Below are positions 1 to 10,300 of a DNA stretch of 64,000 nt, piece after piece. A program made the translations under genes and the position numbers. Origin of the DNA: Gracilimonas sp. GTDB lineage: Bacteria; Bacteroidota; Rhodothermia; Balneolales; Balneolaceae. Where the stretch lies: positions 372,001 to 436,000 of the forward strand of contig NZ_JAVJQO010000008.1 in assembly GCF_040218225.1 (NCBI RefSeq). The letters run 5' to 3'. The notes under the pieces are model-generated. The model had not been told where the DNA came from. It did not search any database and worked only from the letters and a program-made list of their open reading frames with translations. Positions within the stretch are counted from its first letter, which is position 1; every line of letters starts with the position of its first letter.

Positions 1-683
1 TCATATGATGCTTCAACAACGATATTCTGTCGGGGATTTTCATCAAATATTCCGGCATCCACTTCTTCTGCAAGGTTAATTGAGATACGTCCCCTGTTAA
101 AATCCCATTCTTTATTCTCTACCAATATCCTGTTGTTGTAAGAAATTCGGATTCCGGGGTTATCGGTGTTATATGGACGAGCAGAGGTAGTATCAACCTC
201 CGTGGTGGTACCGGTCTGCCTCAATAAACGGCTTTCCCCGGTGCGTGTAGGCTCACCAACAGGTTTCATATTTAAAAAAGACAAACCGGTTAGCAGGGTG
301 CCTGCTCCGGTTAAAGCATACCGCTGTATATCAGAAGGACGATCCAGAAATTGATCAGAAAAAGCAGCATAGTAAGACAGTCCCGCTCCGGCAGCACCGA
401 GTAAAACATATCCTAGCCTGGGGCGATACCTTTGTATATAACGCTCAGTTTTCACCCTTTCAGCGTATTCATAGGTATTAATTGATTTCAGGTCAAAATG
501 AATAATGGGCTGGTTTGGCGTGATACCATTGGTGCTTTCTAAATAATACTGGGATGAAATAAGCTCATAGTCGTTAATATCAAGAGCCTGATCATCAACA
601 ACTACCCAACTGGTACTTGAGCATCCCTGTAATAACAAGCTTGCTACTAAAGCAGCAAAAATTAAATAGTTTTTTAAGCCCAT
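1..683 (-). CDS. Lipoprotein of unknown function (3' end cut by window edge)
   Basis: Reads on the minus strand from an ATG at 683 and is still open at base 1, so the C-terminus is missing. The N-terminus is a lipoprotein signal: a short charged start, a hydrophobic stretch, then LLLQGC with the lipobox cysteine near residue 21, followed by SSTSW. A later pair of weakly hydrophobic segments (about residues 90-105 and 123-135) flanks a QRYALTGAGT stretch, so it may sit close to a membrane. I do not recognise a family. Its ATG overlaps the end of ackA by 10 bases, so it is probably translationally coupled as the last visible gene of the greA-nudix-omp-ackA operon. Confidence 0.7.
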   Translation of the reverse strand, partial: MGLKNYLIFAALVASLLLQGCSSTSWVVVDDQALDINDYELISSQYYLESTNGITPNQPIIHFDLKSINTYEYAERVKTERYIQRYRPRLGYVLLGAAGAGLSYYAAFSDQFLDRPSDIQRYALTGAGTLLTGLSFLNMKPVGEPTRTGESRLLRQTGTTTEVDTTSARPYNTDNPGIRISYNNRILVENKEWDFNRGRISINLAEEVDAGIFDENPRQNIVVEASY

Positions 684-1891
684 GGAGTTTGCTTTGAAGC
701 CGTAGCTATTTTGGCTGCATCTATTGCGATCACCAATTCTTCATTAGTTGGAATAACGTGAACATCCACATCTGAATTGTCTGCACTAATTTTAGTTTCG
801 TTGCCCAAATCTGCGTTTTTGTTCACATCAATTTCAATGCCGGCATATTGCATATTCCCTAGTATTTTCTCACGGATGGGGGCTGCATTTTCACCTATAC
901 CACCTGTAAAAATGATCGCATCCACTCCATTTAATGCCGCAATGTAAGATCCGATGTATTTCTTTACCCGATAGCAAAAAACATCAATGGCTTCATTACT
1001 GCGGCGGTCACCACTTTCAGCTTCATCCAGTAAATCACGCATATCGGCAGCATATCCGCTGAGGCCCAGAAGTCCGCTATGCTTGTTCAATAAAGCATGA
1101 ACATTTGCAAGAGATAATTCCTCTTTCTCTATGAGGTAGAACAAAATAGATGGATCTATATCGCCACTTCTGGTTCCCATAACCAAGCCTTCGAGTGGAG
1201 AAAAACCCATGCTGGTATCGTATGATTTACCATCTTTGATAGCGGTTACCGAACATCCGTTACCCAAATGACATGTAATTACTTTGGAACCTTCCTTTGG
1301 TTTGCCTGATATTTTGTGATACTGACGACTCACGTAATAATGTGAGGTTCCATGAAAACCATACTTTCTGATTTTATATCTGCGATAGAGTCGATTGGGA
1401 ATACCATATAAATAGGCATGTTGTGGTAAAGAATGATGGAAAGCTGTATCAAAAACAGCCACGTGCGGCACATTGGGCAGATGCTGTTTGGCAGCGCGAA
1501 TCCCCTCCAGATTTGGGGGATTATGCAACGGAGCGATATCAAAAGCTTGCTGAATCGCTTCTTCAACATCTTCGTCGATGAGTACAGAATCTTTAAAGGT
1601 TTCCCCTCCGTGTACCACCCGATGGCCAACAGCTTCAATTTCATCAAGGGATTGAAGAGAATCATTGTCAGACTCAATCAACAATTCCATAATTTTCTTA
1701 AGAGCAGCTGCATGGTTTTCAATTACCATAGACTTTTTAAGCGGCTTCTCATCCTTAAATTCTTGTTTGATAATTGAAGTCACCGCCCCGATACGCTCGA
1801 CTAACCCCTTGCATAAACACTCTTTATTCTCCGTGTTTATGAGTTGGTATTTAATAGATGAACTACCGCAGTTTATTACCAGAATTTTCAT
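674..1891 (-). CDS. ackA: Acetate kinase
   Basis: Interconverts acetate plus ATP and acetyl phosphate plus ADP in the cytoplasm. The 405 residues match the usual family length. Visible ASKHA-fold motifs are the N-terminal MKILVINCGSSSIKY phosphate loop, the FDTAFHHSLP segment with the conserved Asp and His residues, GFHGTSH, CHLGNGCSVTAI, TRSGDIDP and the adenosine loop FTGGIGENA. The gene lies 7 bases after the Omp85-like gene and overlaps the next lipoprotein by 10 bases, so it belongs to a five-gene minus-strand operon headed by greA. No phosphotransacetylase is next to it, so the Pta partner must lie elsewhere. Confidence 0.97.
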   Translation of the reverse strand: MKILVINCGSSSIKYQLINTENKECLCKGLVERIGAVTSIIKQEFKDEKPLKKSMVIENHAAALKKIMELLIESDNDSLQSLDEIEAVGHRVVHGGETFKDSVLIDEDVEEAIQQAFDIAPLHNPPNLEGIRAAKQHLPNVPHVAVFDTAFHHSLPQHAYLYGIPNRLYRRYKIRKYGFHGTSHYYVSRQYHKISGKPKEGSKVITCHLGNGCSVTAIKDGKSYDTSMGFSPLEGLVMGTRSGDIDPSILFYLIEKEELSLANVHALLNKHSGLLGLSGYAADMRDLLDEAESGDRRSNEAIDVFCYRVKKYIGSYIAALNGVDAIIFTGGIGENAAPIREKILGNMQYAGIEIDVNKNADLGNETKISADNSDVDVHVIPTNEELVIAIDAAKIATASKQTPWA

Positions 1892-1898
1892 GAGTGAG

Positions 1899-3137
1899 TT
1901 AAAGTGAGATTACTGCTCCAATGCCTATCAAATTACGAAATTTGAAAGTTTTTTCTCCATTCTCGGGATCAGATATCCAAAATGGCACCTCATACCTGAT
2001 TGCAAAGCCTCTGTCCTTTCCTAACCAGTCAGGAATATTAATAGAAAACTGTACGCCAACCCCTGCATCGGATACTGTTTTTTCAAGGTCTACAGCAATG
2101 TCGTCCTCAATTCTAACACCGCTGACTTTTCCAATATCATGGAATAGGTAAGATTTAAGATGGATAAAATCACCCATAATGGTGCGGTTAAGCAAAGAAT
2201 TAATATAATTAGGAAAGATGAGTTCTGTATTCAGCGAAATTCCTTTATCAATAGTACCTACATAACTAATTGAATAATCCTTATCACCATCAGGATTGAT
2301 AAAAGATTCTGTGTTATATCCTCTAATATTTAATCCACCGGCAACCTGAACAAGTCCGTTCTCAAAGAATAAATCCGGAATTGTTCCGCTTGCCCTTGTC
2401 ACCCCGTTATTCAGCCAGGATACCGGAGCCCTGTTAGCCAAACTGAAATTATATTCCATTGGTGCATCAGAGCTGACCAAGGCGCCAAAAGCTCTTAAAT
2501 TTAAGCCAAACCCTTTTCCTAAATCGGTCAGATGTTTTATCTCAGCATTTCCAATAGAGAAGTTTCCGGAAGCTCCGTTAATGTTCTGTTTTAAGACCAA
2601 AGATGTTTTCAGGGCACCTAATGGGGTAAATCCGCTCGTATTGAGATCAAATCCAACTAATGTTTTCCAATCAGTTTCCCGAAATGGGTTAAGCCTGTAT
2701 TCATTACCGATCGCTTTTTCTTGTGAGACTTCAATACTTATTTCCTGATGGCGAAGCTCATCAAATCCTTTTTGGAATCTTTTATTTAATGAAATTCCAT
2801 GTCTGCTATAACCGGTTCTGATACTGCTTTTAAGCTGAACATTAAACTCCTCACCGAAATCAGAAAGCCCCGGAATAGGTTCTGTAAATGAGACATAATA
2901 AGAAACGGGCTGATCGGGAAAGCTGGTACCAAGCCAGGCCCCGGCATCCAGACGATGTGGTCCATCGAGGAAGGTCCCCTCCATATCTCCTAAAACCCTG
3001 ACACCGACACGTATTCCATCTACACTGTTATACCAAAGGTCAGGAGCAAACTCCAGTTTATACTTATCGCTCTGAGCATGAACTGCTCCGGGAATCAACA
3101 AAAAAAGAAGTACAACTAAGAAATATCGATTATCCAC
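1899..3137 (-). CDS. Outer-membrane beta-barrel protein, Omp85/BamA C-terminal type without POTRA domains
   Basis: A 412-residue protein with a clear Sec signal peptide (hydrophobic core and an AVHAQ cleavage region at about 17-22). The rest alternates polar and hydrophobic residues as in an outer-membrane barrel. Around residue 270 it has NIRGY, which resembles the loop-6 (V/I)RG(F/Y) signature of Omp85 proteins. This is followed by a TELIFPNYI strand, an FHDIGKV strand and a C-terminal barrel-like end. No POTRA repeats are visible, so it is a barrel-only member, a type often found alone or fused to M1 peptidases in Bacteroidota. Substrate unknown. The start overlaps the NUDIX gene by 22 bases. 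The fold is well supported, the function is not. Confidence 0.7.
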   Translation of the reverse strand: MDNRYFLVVLLFLLIPGAVHAQSDKYKLEFAPDLWYNSVDGIRVGVRVLGDMEGTFLDGPHRLDAGAWLGTSFPDQPVSYYVSFTEPIPGLSDFGEEFNVQLKSSIRTGYSRHGISLNKRFQKGFDELRHQEISIEVSQEKAIGNEYRLNPFRETDWKTLVGFDLNTSGFTPLGALKTSLVLKQNINGASGNFSIGNAEIKHLTDLGKGFGLNLRAFGALVSSDAPMEYNFSLANRAPVSWLNNGVTRASGTIPDLFFENGLVQVAGGLNIRGYNTESFINPDGDKDYSISYVGTIDKGISLNTELIFPNYINSLLNRTIMGDFIHLKSYLFHDIGKVSGVRIEDDIAVDLEKTVSDAGVGVQFSINIPDWLGKDRGFAIRYEVPFWISDPENGEKTFKFRNLIGIGAVISL

Positions 3138-3574
3138 TCTGGAAGTATTTCAAGGAATTGATCTGTTAAAATATCATAGGTTAGCTCCATAAGCCGGCGT
3201 TGTTCGGGCCAGCTTATGTAGGGCTGAATGCCTTCAATACTAACCCATTTGAACTCGGAATGTTCTGCGTCCAGTTGGATTTCTTCATCTCCGGCCAGCT
3301 CTGCTGCAAATGCCGGTATGGAATAAACGGTATCCGAATTGGGCTCATAAAATTGATTTACTGAGGGGATGGCCCAGAATTTTTTTGGAGCTAGTCCGGT
3401 TTCTTCTTTGAGTTCACGAAGAGCCCCCTCCCAGCTAGCCTCTCCATCTTTTACCTTACCACCCACCATTCGCCATTGTTCGCCATAGATCTTATCAGAA
3501 GACCGTTTAAAGATCAGAAACAGAGGCTGTCCCCCCTTTATCTTATACGGATAAACATCAATGAGCTTTTTCAT
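3116..3574 (-). CDS. NUDIX hydrolase
   Basis: Small (152 residues) cytoplasmic pyrophosphohydrolase. A perfect NUDIX box GX5EX7REUXEEXGU is visible from GKVKDGE through RELKEETGL at about residues 39-61, giving the metal-binding glutamates. The preceding strand EQWRMVGGKV is typical of the fold. Its substrate cannot be read from sequence; a dATP/dihydroneopterin triphosphate pyrophosphatase or other housecleaning enzyme is possible. It sits 16 bases after greA and overlaps the start of the downstream barrel gene by 22 bases, so all are probably co-transcribed. Confidence 0.9.
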   Translation of the reverse strand: MKKLIDVYPYKIKGGQPLFLIFKRSSDKIYGEQWRMVGGKVKDGEASWEGALRELKEETGLAPKKFWAIPSVNQFYEPNSDTVYSIPAFAAELAGDEEIQLDAEHSEFKWVSIEGIQPYISWPEQRRLMELTYDILTDQFLEILPEWIIDIS

Positions 3575-3590
3575 GGGTGAGAGTCAGAAA

Positions 3591-4064
3591 TCAGATTTCG
3601 ATGTTTTTCACTTCCAGCTCAAGCTTACCAGCCGGAACATCAACTTCAACAGACTCACCAATTTCCAGCCCCATCAGAGCTTGCCCTATAGGAGAATCAA
3701 CTGAGATTTTACCTGCAGCAAAATCAGCTTCATTCGGAGATACAAGCGTATATTTCATCTCTTTATTCATCTTCTTATTCAAGATGGTAACCGTCGTTAA
3801 CACCCGAACCTTAGAAAGGTCAAGTTCACTTTTATCAAGTACACGGGAATTCGCCAAAGCATCTTCCAGCTTGGTAATACGGTCTTCCATATGCCCCTGA
3901 GCTTCTTTAGCGGCATCATATTCAGCATTTTCACTCAAATCTCCTTTTGCCCGCGCTTCAGCTATTTCGTTCGCAATTTCTCTTCTTCCACGGGTTTTAA
4001 GGTCCTTTAATTCCGCTTCCAACTTATCATAACCTTCTTGTGTGAGGTATTGAACTTTGCTCAT
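3591..4064 (-). CDS. greA: Transcription elongation factor GreA
   Basis: Rescues backtracked RNA polymerase by stimulating transcript cleavage through the secondary channel. It has the standard 157 residues: an N-terminal antiparallel coiled coil beginning YLTQEGYDKLEAELKDLK, with the acidic tip in DLSENAEYDAAKE (the DE pair that works at the active site), then a C-terminal FKBP-like domain containing SPIGQALMGLEIGESVEVDVPAG. It is the first gene of the greA-nudix-barrel-ackA-lipoprotein unit. The 153 bases upstream, up to the convergently placed transporter gene end at 4218, must hold its promoter. Confidence 0.97.
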   Translation of the reverse strand: MSKVQYLTQEGYDKLEAELKDLKTRGRREIANEIAEARAKGDLSENAEYDAAKEAQGHMEDRITKLEDALANSRVLDKSELDLSKVRVLTTVTILNKKMNKEMKYTLVSPNEADFAAGKISVDSPIGQALMGLEIGESVEVDVPAGKLELEVKNIEI

Positions 4065-4217
4065 AATCTCTTCTTTTGTTCGGTTTCAATAAATAAAAAA
4101 AGCAATCTACCAACAGCAGACGCCTTTCATTTTTTCTTCTACAATGTAGTCTAAAATAAGGTGTTATAAGATGTATATCCATCTTTGATTTTGCAATTAC
4201 ATTTGTACGATAAGATA

Positions 4218-5465
4218 TTATATGCTTGACCGCTCCTCTTCAGAAACCACCACTTTTTCCTTAATCCCCAACGATTTAGTTGACCAAATAATAGCTGCTA
4301 TTACTAAAATCGCGCCAAGGAAAAAAGGCGCACCAGGAAAATAAATGGGAGCAATATCTGAAGTAAAATAGCCAAACAGGTTAGTCATCATCGGTGGACC
4401 AAATATAGCTGAGAAGCTTATCAGGCTTGTAAGGGCTCCCTGTAGCTCGCCCTGAGCATTTTGGGGCACCTCATTCGAGATGATACCCTGCAAAGCCGGA
4501 GTAGCAAGCCCACCAATACAAAATGGTACTATTATGGCAAACATCATCCAGCCCTGAGTAGCGAAAGCAAAACCTAAAAACCCAATCACGTACATCATCA
4601 AACCAAAATATACGGTTCGGTTATTCCCAAGCTTAGGAATAGCAACTTTGATAAGTCCACCTTGCACAGCTACAACTGATAAGCCTACCACACCTAAAGA
4701 TAAGCCAACGGTCATTTCTGTCCAGCTGAACTTCTCCATGGTAAAATAGGTCCAGGTACTTTGTGTGGCATGATTTGCTACATAGACCAAAAAGAATACC
4801 CCCACTAAACTGGCGATTTTGGGATATTGTTTAATCTGTTTTAAAGCTCCGAAAGGATTTGCGCGAGTCCAGTCAAAAGGCCGCCTGTTTTCTTTGGAAA
4901 GAGACTCTGGAAGTACAAAATATCCATAGAGCATGTTCATTAAAACCAATCCAGCCGCCGCAAAGAAAGGAATTCTGGCCCCATATTCTCCTAAAATTCC
5001 CCCGACTGATGGACCAATTATAAAACCGAGCCCAAAAGCAGCACCAATCAATCCAAAGTCCTGTGATCTTCGCTCCGGCGGACTGATATCAGCAATATAG
5101 GCACTGGCTGTTGTGTAGCTTGCACCAGTAATACCCGAAAGAAATCGGCCAATAAACAGCCAAACGATTGTTGGTGCAAAACCCAGAAGAATGTAATCTA
5201 ATCCAAAGCCTAAAAGAGAAAGCAGTAACACGGGTCTGCGCCCAAATCTATCACTTAAACCTCCAATAACCGGAGCAAATAAAAACTGGGTAGTTGCATA
5301 GGTAAAGGTTATCCATCCTGCATATAAAGATGCCTCGCTAAGTCCGCCACCCGTAAGTTCCATAATCAGTGCTGGCATCACAGGAATGATGATACCTAAG
5401 CCAATGACATCCACCAGAACCGTAATAAAAATGAAGATGAGCGCTGCGCTTCTCTTTTGTTTCAT
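4218..5465 (-). CDS. MFS drug-efflux transporter, TetA-like (TCR/Tet family)
   Basis: A 415-residue inner-membrane protein with about 12 hydrophobic segments. It has MFS motif A in the first cytoplasmic loop (GGLSDRFGRRPVLL), motif C-like GLGFIIGPSVGG in helix 5, and the DVIGLGIIIPVMP start typical of the TetA(A-G) group. Such proteins are proton antiporters for tetracyclines or other small molecules. Sequence alone cannot tell whether this one confers resistance; chromosomal Bacteroidota homologues are often of unknown substrate. It is monocistronic and diverges from the SpoU methyltransferase gene across 108 bases. No TetR-type repressor is next to it. Confidence 0.85.
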   Translation of the reverse strand: MKQKRSAALIFIFITVLVDVIGLGIIIPVMPALIMELTGGGLSEASLYAGWITFTYATTQFLFAPVIGGLSDRFGRRPVLLLSLLGFGLDYILLGFAPTIVWLFIGRFLSGITGASYTTASAYIADISPPERRSQDFGLIGAAFGLGFIIGPSVGGILGEYGARIPFFAAAGLVLMNMLYGYFVLPESLSKENRRPFDWTRANPFGALKQIKQYPKIASLVGVFFLVYVANHATQSTWTYFTMEKFSWTEMTVGLSLGVVGLSVVAVQGGLIKVAIPKLGNNRTVYFGLMMYVIGFLGFAFATQGWMMFAIIVPFCIGGLATPALQGIISNEVPQNAQGELQGALTSLISFSAIFGPPMMTNLFGYFTSDIAPIYFPGAPFFLGAILVIAAIIWSTKSLGIKEKVVVSEEERSSI

Positions 5466-5573
5466 GAATTAATGCAATGATGCCTGAACAATGATATTTT
5501 AAGCGGAGTAATTATGGCTTCAAAGTTAAGTAATCCTTTTCTGTAATGAGGCTTTTTCTGAAATAATTTTAAG

Positions 5574-6116
5574 ATGGAAAGTTCAGTTTTGAATAAACTC
5601 ACCACAAAAGAAATACTTGAAGAAAACCTGGCGCGTACCGCTCCTGAAAAGCTGAGAAGCCTAAAAGTGCTGGTTCATAATATTAGAAGCCTTCACAATG
5701 TAGGCTCTATATTTCGCTCTGCCGATGCCTTTGGCATATCAGAAGTTATTTTATCTGGTTATTCTCCTACTCCACCACGACCAGAAATTAATAAGACAGC
5801 CATCGGTGCTGAAGAATTTGTGAATTGGTCGTATGTAGAAAATGGAGTCGATGCCACTAACAATTTAAAAGAACAAGGGTATTATATTCTTGGCCTGGAA
5901 CAAACATCGGGCAGTATTTCTTTGCCTGATCTAGATCTGACATCAGTCAATAAAATCTGTATAGTATTGGGTAATGAAGTAACAGGAATTGATGAAGAGC
6001 TTCTTCCACTTGTTGACCAATTTGTAGCAATTCCTCAATATGGCCAAAAACACTCTTTGAATGTATCAGTAGCCGCTGGGGTAGTTTTGTATGCTATGTT
6101 AGAGAAGTTGTGGTGA
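5574..6116 (+). CDS. TrmH/SpoU-family RNA 2'-O-methyltransferase
   Basis: A 180-residue SPOUT-fold enzyme that transfers methyl from S-adenosylmethionine to a ribose 2'-OH of RNA. The three SpoU motifs are present: motif 1 NIRSLHNVGSIFRSADAFG (with the catalytic Arg), motif 2 CIVLGNEVTGI, and motif 3 IPQYGQKHSLNVSVAAGVVLY, which forms the trefoil knot. There is no N-terminal substrate-binding domain, so it is a minimal, TrmH-like form. Whether it modifies tRNA position 18 or another site is not visible. It is followed 48 bases later by the uracil-DNA glycosylase gene in the same direction. Confidence 0.9.
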   Translation: MESSVLNKLTTKEILEENLARTAPEKLRSLKVLVHNIRSLHNVGSIFRSADAFGISEVILSGYSPTPPRPEINKTAIGAEEFVNWSYVENGVDATNNLKEQGYYILGLEQTSGSISLPDLDLTSVNKICIVLGNEVTGIDEELLPLVDQFVAIPQYGQKHSLNVSVAAGVVLYAMLEKLW

Positions 6117-6164
6117 TTCCCTTTTATCTTATCCGGAGAACTAACAAACAGTAATCATATATCC

Positions 6165-6965
6165 ATGAACGATCCCAAAAGATTTATAGAACGAGCCGCT
6201 GAATTTTTGAAACAGCAACGGGAAATGTATGGAGATTTTTCAGTGAAGCTGGATACAGATTCTGAAACAAGAAATCCACAGATAAAAGAACCCGCTACAG
6301 GTTTTATCTCCAAACCGACAGATAATAAACAATCTGACAAGGCTCAGGCTAAAGCTGAAAACGTAACAGAAAAAAAGTCAACGGCAGAGCGTATACAAGA
6401 TTGCGCCACCCTTGAAGAACTCATGGAGTTGTGTAAAGAAGCAGAAGAGTTAAAAACGGATCTAGATGGTACTAACCTGGTATTTGGTGTAGGAAATCCT
6501 AGCGCAGATTTGATGATAGTTGGAGAAGCTCCGGGGTACAATGAGGATCAACAGGGTGAACCTTTTGTAGGGCAAGCGGGGCAACTGTTAGACAAAATTA
6601 TGGGGGCTATCAATTTCAAAAGATCTGAAATCTACATCGCCAACATTTTAAAACATCGTCCTCCAGATAACCGTGACCCTAAACCGGAAGAACGCCAGCG
6701 AAGCCTTCCTTATCTTCTGCGCCAGATCGAACTAATAGACCCTAAACTGATTCTTTGCGTTGGCAGAATTTCAGCTACAACCTTGCTGGACAAAGAAACG
6801 TCTTTGGGTAATCTCAGAAACACGTTTCATGAATTTCACGGCAGGGAATTAATAGTTACCTATCACCCTGCGGCTTTACTTTATAATCAAAAGTATAAAC
6901 GCCCCACTTGGGAAGATGTACAATTGCTGAGAAAAAGATATGACGAACTGGGCGGAAAACCCTGA
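6165..6965 (+). CDS. Family-4-type uracil-DNA glycosylase lacking the Fe-S cysteines
   Basis: Excises uracil from DNA by cleaving the N-glycosidic bond. The catalytic core runs from about residue 105 to 260: motif A GEAPGYNEDQQGEPFVGQAG (120-139), the conserved RPPDNRDPKPEE stretch (165-176) and motif B HPAALL (234-239). Family 4 enzymes carry a [4Fe-4S] cluster on four cysteines. Here the N-terminal pair is reduced to ELCKEAEEL (one Cys, C90), the KCRPP cysteine is histidine (LKHRPP), and the cysteine after the PEE segment is serine. The only cysteines are C80, C90 and C198, so a cluster is unlikely. About 90 residues of charged, low-complexity sequence precede the core. It ends 2 bases from the convergent response-regulator gene. 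Confidence 0.88.
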   Translation: MNDPKRFIERAAEFLKQQREMYGDFSVKLDTDSETRNPQIKEPATGFISKPTDNKQSDKAQAKAENVTEKKSTAERIQDCATLEELMELCKEAEELKTDLDGTNLVFGVGNPSADLMIVGEAPGYNEDQQGEPFVGQAGQLLDKIMGAINFKRSEIYIANILKHRPPDNRDPKPEERQRSLPYLLRQIELIDPKLILCVGRISATTLLDKETSLGNLRNTFHEFHGRELIVTYHPAALLYNQKYKRPTWEDVQLLRKRYDELGGKP

Positions 6966-6967
6966 CG

Positions 6968-7339
6968 TTAAGTTGAGATGGTTTCTTTAATTCGGTCTGC
7001 CACAACTTCAGAACTGTAGGGTTTTTGGATATATTCTTCAACCAATCCCTGCCTGATGGCATCTTTGACTGCGTCACTTTTTTCAAATCCTGAAAGAATA
7101 ATGTACGGCCTATCATCAAATTTTTTCTTTGCTTCTTTTATGAACTCAAGACCATCCATTTTTGGCATTCGCAAATCAGTGATAACAACTTTGACTTCAG
7201 GATTTTCATCAAGCATTTGTAAACCTTCCATAGCAGAAGCAGCAGTTAAAACCTCGAAGTGCTTACTCATTAATCTGCCAAATAAAAGCAGATTGATGTG
7301 TTCATCATCTACATAAAGAATTACTGATTTTACCGACAT
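6968..7339 (-). CDS. Single-domain response regulator (REC only)
   Basis: A 123-residue CheY-like receiver with no output domain. The acidic pocket D11/D12, phosphoacceptor D55 in VVITDLRMPKMDG, S83 in ILSG and K106 in IQKPY are all present, so it should be phosphorylatable. It starts 2 bases after the stop of the large sensor kinase and is certainly its operon partner. With no DNA-binding or enzymatic domain, the output must be protein-protein contact, a phosphorelay, or a phosphate sink. That is inference from architecture. Confidence 0.93.
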   Translation of the reverse strand: MSVKSVILYVDDEHINLLLFGRLMSKHFEVLTAASAMEGLQMLDENPEVKVVITDLRMPKMDGLEFIKEAKKKFDDRPYIILSGFEKSDAVKDAIRQGLVEEYIQKPYSSEVVADRIKETIST

Positions 7340-7341
7340 GA

Positions 7342-10300
7342 TTAACCCAAATCTGCAGGAAATTTAATTGTAACAATCGTACCAGAACCCGGAACTGAAT
7401 TAAAATGGATTTCTCCGTTGTGTACTTCCACGATATTATAGGCTATAGCTAAACCTAATCCGGTTCCCTTTCCCGGATCTTTGGTTGTAAAAAATGGATC
7501 AAATAATTTTTCTTTAATCAAATCATCAAACCCTTTGCCATTATCCTTTATTTCAATATAAATGTTCTGCTCTTTATTCCAAGTCTTGATTGCAACCTCT
7601 CCTTCACCATCGATTGCCTGAACAGCATTTAGAATAATATTCGTAAACAACTGATATAATTTACCTTCATTTCCTTGAATACTAACTTTTTGGTTGCTAT
7701 AACTTTTAACAATTTCGACCCTTCCGGTGAACTCGCTTTTGAGTATCAACAGACATTCATCAAGTATTTTATTGATGTCACACTCCCCTTTATCCTCTTC
7801 ATTTGTTCGGCTAAAGGAGCCCAGGCTTCTTACAATCGATACAATTCTTTCTACTCCAATTTCAATGCTTTTGAATACTTCATCGAAAACATCTTTCTCT
7901 TTGATGACAAGCTTGTCTTCTTCCTCCTCAATCATCTCACTGATCACTTCAGAGGCTGATTTAATATAATTAACCGGATTATTTATTTCGTGAGCAACTC
8001 CGGCAGTCAGAACTCCAAGTGCTGCCATTTTCTCTTTTTGAATAAGTTTAACCTGGGCAGTTTCTAATTTTTTTAGTGCCTCATTAAGAGAGTCCGTTTT
8101 TTTGTGCAACTCGGTATTAACCTGAGTCAACTCTTCGTTCTTTGATTTAATCTGAAGGTTTTTCTCAGTAATACTCCTGGTACGTTCATCTATAAGTTCC
8201 TTCAGCTTCTTTTGTTTAGCAATTAAATATATGTATCTCAACCTGAGTGCCAGGTATGAAATTACCAATACAGCTAATAACACCATTAAAATAAACCACC
8301 AGGTTTCATAGAAGGGTTTTTCTATGGTAAAGCTGAATGTACTACTGCCACTCCATGCACTTACTTCATTTCTTGCCTGAATCTCAAATGTATAATCACC
8401 GGAATCCAGATTCCTGTACGTAACAGCTGGATTGCTGAAATTAGTAGAGAAGTTCCAGTCTTTTTCCAGTCCGGATAACCGATACCTGTAAAAGATTTTG
8501 TCGTTATGCAGGAATGAGATTGCTCTGAATTTAAATATTAACGAACTAAGGTCGGCTGGCAAAGATGGCCGAACCTCTGATTTAATATCCTGACTATCTT
8601 CGGATGTGATTGAGGTAAAATAAAGATCAGGTACTTTATCAGCCGACCTATCTTCACTTTCATCATAGGCACTTACACCAAGCTCGGTTCCTATCCAGAT
8701 ATCACCAGCTTTATCCTGTATTAATGCATTTCTGTTTATTTCATTTCCTATAAGTCCCTGAGCTACAGAAAAATGCTTTATAGTCTCCCCGTCCCATCTG
8801 AAAACACCATTAAACGTTCCAATCCAAAGCTGATTATTGTGATCGACCAAAAGAGAGAAAACAACATCTTCAAAATCATTTATCTGAAAAGGTACTATTT
8901 GATTGTTTTCCAAAGTGGCTAATCCAGCAGATGTGCCCAAAATGATCTGCCCATTCCAACTTGTCGCATCATAGATATTATTATAGTTCAAAAGACCTGA
9001 GTTGTAGCTAGTCACTGTGCCTTTCTCAAACAGATATAAACCCTCTATAGCACTTAAAAACCCTACTCTTCCATCTCCAAGTTCTACAATATTTCTGATA
9101 TAGTGATATGGCTTTTCGTTTATTTTTATAGGTACGTTATTCTCAGAAAGCTTATATACATGCCTCGAATCAGAGAAATAAATTGTACCGCCAGCTTCTA
9201 AAACACTGGTAACCATTGGGAAGGAAGAAGACGTAAAAACGGGTATAAGTATTCCATTTTTTAAATGATATAATCCAGCATCACCTGCTGCCAAATACAC
9301 AGACCCATCATTCCTTTCAGCCATTTGTAAAACCCTTACCTGAGTCTCATTATCAGCTTCTAAAGAATATTGGTCCGTTATTTCCCCATTCCTGAATACA
9401 TTCAAATTGGAAGGGTTTGCAATATATAATGTCCCGTCAGAAGCTTCAAAAATTGCACTTACTTCGTTTTCAGCGAGCCCCGAGTCTCTGTTATAACTCT
9501 TAAAATTGAGAATGTTAAACTTAAAAAGCCCCCTGTTGTCGACCGACCATATATTATTTTCTTTGTCCAGATACAGTTTGTTAGAGAAGATGTTATTGGT
9601 TCGTCCATTTACTTCAAGCGGTATACTTTGTCCGCTTTCTCTGTCGTACTGCATTACCCGGGAGTTACTGCTGTAAAATATTCGATCTCTTTGGTCAATT
9701 ATTAAAGAGTGGCGGTTATAAGCCGACCTGGTATGGATTCCAGGATTTTCAGACAGAATTTCAAACTGGCTATTTTGAATTTTTGCCAGCCAGTTGAATC
9801 CTAAAACATAAACAGTACTATCCTTTTTGGCGATGGTCAGAATATCCTGATACCTGTTGAAAAAAGAGTCGTATTCACTTCTTACAATCTGACCATCTTG
9901 TACCGTAAACTGACCTGATTGCGTATTTATAAATACCTCTTCGTCAATATTGACTGTTGAGTTAATCTCGGATGATTCATTTTCAGGAAACGGAAGATTT
10001 TCCCATTTTCCATCTTTTGTCGAGTATAGATATACAGCGCGTGTTCCAGCTAATACAATCTGATGTTGTCCATCATTTGTTAAGACCTCAAAAGTGAAAG
10101 TAGGCTGTTTTTCACTCCAAAAATCCGGAAAGGGAATGGTTCTCCAGCTCTCTGAATCAAAAACCTTAATTACGAACTCGGTATCATTTTTCCCCGCTAC
10201 CCAAATCAGCCCATCACTACTTTTTTCTATCTTAGAACTCAGATAAGTCGGCAATTGTAAACTATCCGGAAATACATACCAATTGTGTGTATCGTAAGTA

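Noticed and set aside
166-354. Plus-strand ORF inside the left-edge lipoprotein region
   Set aside because: It lies opposite a frame with a clear signal peptide and lipobox, and its translation looks like a reverse-complement shadow.
6155-6340. Minus-strand ORF opposite the uracil-DNA glycosylase start
   Set aside because: It is antisense to a confirmed coding region with no start context.
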